Source: JABDPF01 sp036351575
GTDB taxonomy: Bacteria; Pseudomonadota; Gammaproteobacteria; Xanthomonadales; SZUA-36
Assembly (NCBI GenBank): GCA_036351575.1
Contig: JAZBPJ010000045.1
Span: 1 to 17,029 of the forward strand
Length of the DNA stretch: 17,029 nt
Direction: 5' to 3'
Shown: positions 15,138 through 17,029 of the stretch, piece by piece
Numbering within the stretch: position 1 is the first letter of the stretch
Layout: every line of letters begins with the position of its first letter
The notes under the pieces: model-generated
Told to the model about the DNA's origin: nothing
Seen by the model: the letters and a program-made list of their open reading frames with translations, nothing else
Database searches by the model: none
Translations under genes and position numbers: made by a program

Positions 15138-16078
15138 TGACCGACTTGTTCAGGGCTTATGCCTACCAGGTGGCTTCCTACCATCCGGCCGCTGCGCGCG
15201 AGGAACTGTTCTCGGAAGTGTACGACGAGTTGTGCGAGGAGTTCGAAGACTGGCAGGCGGAGAATCCCGGCCGGGGCCAGGCGGAGTTCCTGGATGCAAG
15301 ACGCGAGCACCCGATGAAACTCGCCACGCGAATGGCCGGTGACAGGACGGCGTACCTCGTCGGGCCTTCCCTGTATTTCAGTTTCATCTCCGCGCTGAAG
15401 TCCGCCGCCGCAATCGTCGTCGTCGTGCACGTGGTGCTGGCCGCGGTAAGGGTGTTCGCCGGCGCCAGCGTGCCAGGCGCCGCACTGGGCTTCGTTTCCG
15501 GATTGCCTGACACGCTGCTCTGGGTGGGCGCAGCCGTGCTGGGTGTTTTCGTGGCGCTGGAAAAAAGCGGCGAACGCGCCAAGTGGCTCGACGACTGGAC
15601 AGCAGCGGATCTCAAGTCCGTCGACGGCCACCAGGAAATGTCGCGGCTCGAAAGCAGTTTCGACCTGGCGTTTTCGACGCTGGCTTTGCTGTGGGTCCTG
15701 GATATCGTCAAGCTGCCTGCCACCATCCGTCATGATGGCGACTGGGTGGCCGACTGGACACTCAACCTGCCCGACTGGGCGTGGTGGTCCGCGGGTATCC
15801 TTTTGGCCTTCGGTGTGGTGTTCAGTCTTTACCGCCTGGGCCAGTCCTTCTGGACCCGGCGCCTGAGGTCGATAACGGTAGGTGAAAATCTGCTCTGGCT
15901 GGCGCTGCTGGCTTTCGTGATCACGCGCCCGGAGTTGCTGACGACAACGCACGATGGAGGAGCGGATTTCATCGTCTTCGTCGAACGGGCATTGAAGGGT
16001 GGTTTGATCGTGATCATGGTGATTGTCGGGTGGGACACGGTGAAGCACGCCTGGCGCCTGGTTCGACGCTCGTTTTGA
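15134..16078 (+). CDS. PadR-linked multi-pass membrane protein with HAAS-like N-terminus
   Basis: The product is 314 residues. The first 75 residues are soluble, helical and acidic (ELFSEVYDELCEEFEDWQAE, then FLDARREHPMKLATRM). They resemble the HAAS domain found in membrane proteins encoded beside PadR regulators. About six hydrophobic helices follow, near 80-107, 115-142, 174-194, 214-234, 250-265 and 286-304, with a basic C-terminus (RLVRRSF). It would sit in the inner membrane. The role is not established. By family context it may be a sensor or anti-regulator that modulates PadR, or the envelope function PadR controls. GGAG (15124-15127) is 6 bases before ATG 15134 and 9 before ATG 15137, so either could initiate. 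The 4-base overlap with padR implies coupled translation. The HAAS assignment is by resemblance, not by a search. Confidence 0.72.
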   Translation: MMTDLFRAYAYQVASYHPAAAREELFSEVYDELCEEFEDWQAENPGRGQAEFLDARREHPMKLATRMAGDRTAYLVGPSLYFSFISALKSAAAIVVVVHVVLAAVRVFAGASVPGAALGFVSGLPDTLLWVGAAVLGVFVALEKSGERAKWLDDWTAADLKSVDGHQEMSRLESSFDLAFSTLALLWVLDIVKLPATIRHDGDWVADWTLNLPDWAWWSAGILLAFGVVFSLYRLGQSFWTRRLRSITVGENLLWLALLAFVITRPELLTTTHDGGADFIVFVERALKGGLIVIMVIVGWDTVKHAWRLVRRSF

Positions 16079-16083
16079 GTCAA

Positions 16084-16126
16084 GGCGCCGGGCCGGGATC
16101 GAAATTGACGCCCCGAATTCGGCGCC
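16084..16126 (+). terminator. Possible weak terminator hairpin after the HAAS-like gene
   Basis: GGCGCCG (16084-16090) and CGGCGCC (16120-16126) are exact inverted repeats with a 29-base intervening segment, followed by ACTTTATT. The long loop and short T-rich tail make this a weak candidate. It may equally be incidental GC-rich sequence. Confidence 0.25.
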
Positions 16127-16164
16127 ACTTTATTCCGCAGCCGGAACGCGCCGCCGTTTTTGCG

Positions 16165-16170
16165 TACAAT
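16165..16170 (+). promoter_or_regulatory. Possible -10 element for the DUF4956-like gene
   Basis: TACAAT matches the consensus -10 at five of six positions and lies 32 bases before the GTG start. No convincing -35 is found 16-18 bases upstream. If real, this gene has its own promoter as well as possible read-through from padR. Confidence 0.3.
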
Positions 16171-16202
16171 CAAAGCGTAAACACACGAAGCAGGATAAAG
16201 TG

Positions 16203-17009
16203 GTGACTGAACCAGGTCCTCAGAATTCCGGCGACAAGCCTCTGGAAGATGCAGCACAGTATGATTCGGCGCTGCCGCCGCTGCAGTCCGATAAGAAACT
16301 GCTGCGCAAGGTTCTGATCTACCATTTTTCCCTCGCGGTGTTGCTGGTCGGCATGGCCGTGATGTTTCCGGGCTTCATCGACATACTGCCGGTAGGCGGC
16401 GTAACCGAACTGGTCGAACGGACAGACCAGCATGGTTTGCCGCTGGCCGATGTGCCCGATGCACGCGAAGCGCCGCCGCCCGTGGTGGACTCCGAAATCA
16501 TCAACACGGTCATCAAGACGACCGTCCGTTTTGACCGCCTGGGACAGGGAAGGCAGCTGGCCATCGTGCTGCTGGGCGTTTGGCTGCTGGTGCTGCCGGT
16601 TTCCTGGGTTCACAAGGGCATTCACCGCGCCAGCACGCACGATCATTCGCTGGATGAGACCACGCTGATCCTGCCGGGGGTTGTCGCGTCCATCGTCATG
16701 GTCGTTCAGCACAGTCTGGCGCTGGCATTCAGCCTGGCGGGCATCGTGGCCGGAGTGCAGTTCCGGCGCGCGCTGCAGGATACGTTCGACGCACTTTTCA
16801 TACTGGTTGCGATCGGCACCGGCATTTCCGCCGGCGTCGCCGCGTTGGAAATCGCGGCCGTGCTCACGGTATTTTTCTGTTACGCGACGCTTTACGTGTA
16901 CTACGTGGGTGACGGACTGGAATCCCACCACGAAGCGCACCGCAAGGCAGTCAAGCGCGCCCGCAAGATCGCTGCTGAAGAACAGCAGGATCAGCAAAAG
17001 GAAAGTTGA
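16203..17009 (+). CDS. DUF4956-like membrane protein
   Basis: The product is about 268 residues. It has a hydrophilic N-terminus, a membrane helix (about 37-63, numbered from GTG 16200), and an extracytoplasmic loop with an acidic, Pro-rich stretch (about 64-117). A second helix (119-136) and a hydrophobic C-terminal bundle (about 156-235) follow, ending in a charged cytoplasmic tail (KRARKIAAEEQQDQQ). HSLALAFSLAGIVAGVQFRR followed by DTFDALFILVAIGTGISAG strongly resembles the conserved core of DUF4956 proteins. These have no established biochemical role and are sometimes found beside polyphosphate-polymerase-like and CotH proteins. Two adjacent GTGs occur at 16200 and 16203. AGGA (16192-16195) is 7 bases from the second, which is therefore preferred. 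It is 124 bases downstream of the HAAS-like gene on the same strand, so it may or may not be in the PadR operon. Confidence 0.75.
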   Translation: MTEPGPQNSGDKPLEDAAQYDSALPPLQSDKKLLRKVLIYHFSLAVLLVGMAVMFPGFIDILPVGGVTELVERTDQHGLPLADVPDAREAPPPVVDSEIINTVIKTTVRFDRLGQGRQLAIVLLGVWLLVLPVSWVHKGIHRASTHDHSLDETTLILPGVVASIVMVVQHSLALAFSLAGIVAGVQFRRALQDTFDALFILVAIGTGISAGVAALEIAAVLTVFFCYATLYVYYVGDGLESHHEAHRKAVKRARKIAAEEQQDQQKES

Positions 17010-17029
17010 TCACTCCAGTGTGAAAAGCA

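Noticed and set aside
15038..16048. 336-codon minus-strand open frame opposite the PadR-linked membrane protein
   Set aside because: It is Gln/His/Arg-rich with no domains, and its opposite strand encodes coherent membrane helices with a Shine-Dalgarno and a coupled start. It is treated as a shadow.
1..17029. CRISPR arrays, insertion sequences, prophage or other mobile elements
   Set aside because: No regularly spaced repeats, transposase or integrase motifs, or terminal inverted repeats were seen. Genes are intact chromosomal families with uniform codon character.

Overview
The window looks like chromosomal DNA from a GC-rich gammaproteobacterium, probably marine or halophilic. The grounds are a Na+-pumping oxaloacetate decarboxylase (oadGAB), a classical E. 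coli-type fadBA operon, a TonB-dependent receptor, and SulP and DUF4956 membrane proteins. A lineage such as Wenzhouxiangellaceae/Chromatiales is only a guess. There are no rRNA or tRNA genes, CRISPR arrays, insertion sequences or phage genes, and no gene-free gap exceeds about 260 bases.

Layout. 1-1770 (-): 590 residues of a TonB-dependent outer-membrane receptor that runs off the left edge without its C-terminus. 1854-4022 (-): an exported alpha/beta hydrolase (proline-iminopeptidase/TAP-like) with an unusual C-terminal membrane domain. 4265-7504 (+): oadG-oadA-oadB, closed by a strong bidirectional terminator at 7526-7554. 7614-8786 (-): an exported serine beta-lactamase-fold hydrolase. 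8908-11118 (+): a SulP anion transporter with a STAS domain, a TTG start and a large hydrophilic insertion. 11217-14534 (-): fadA and fadB, transcribed fadB then fadA. 14793-16078 (+): a PadR-type repressor and a multi-membrane-span partner with overlapping stop and start. 16203-17009 (+): a DUF4956-like membrane protein.

How they work together. OadGAB would decarboxylate oxaloacetate to pyruvate and export Na+. FadB and FadA form the multienzyme complex of aerobic fatty-acid beta-oxidation. The 258-base divergent region between fadB and padR is the most informative regulatory DNA. It holds a tandem pair of 21-bp near-palindromes just upstream of padR, best read as PadR autoregulatory operators. 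It also holds a separate 18-bp perfect palindrome overlapping a plausible fadBA -10 element.

Most of the window is ordinary housekeeping and accessory metabolism. The less ordinary items are the PadR/HAAS-like/DUF4956 neighbourhood with its twin operators, the SulP insertion, and the membrane-tailed hydrolase. I did not find a clearly new multi-gene system.
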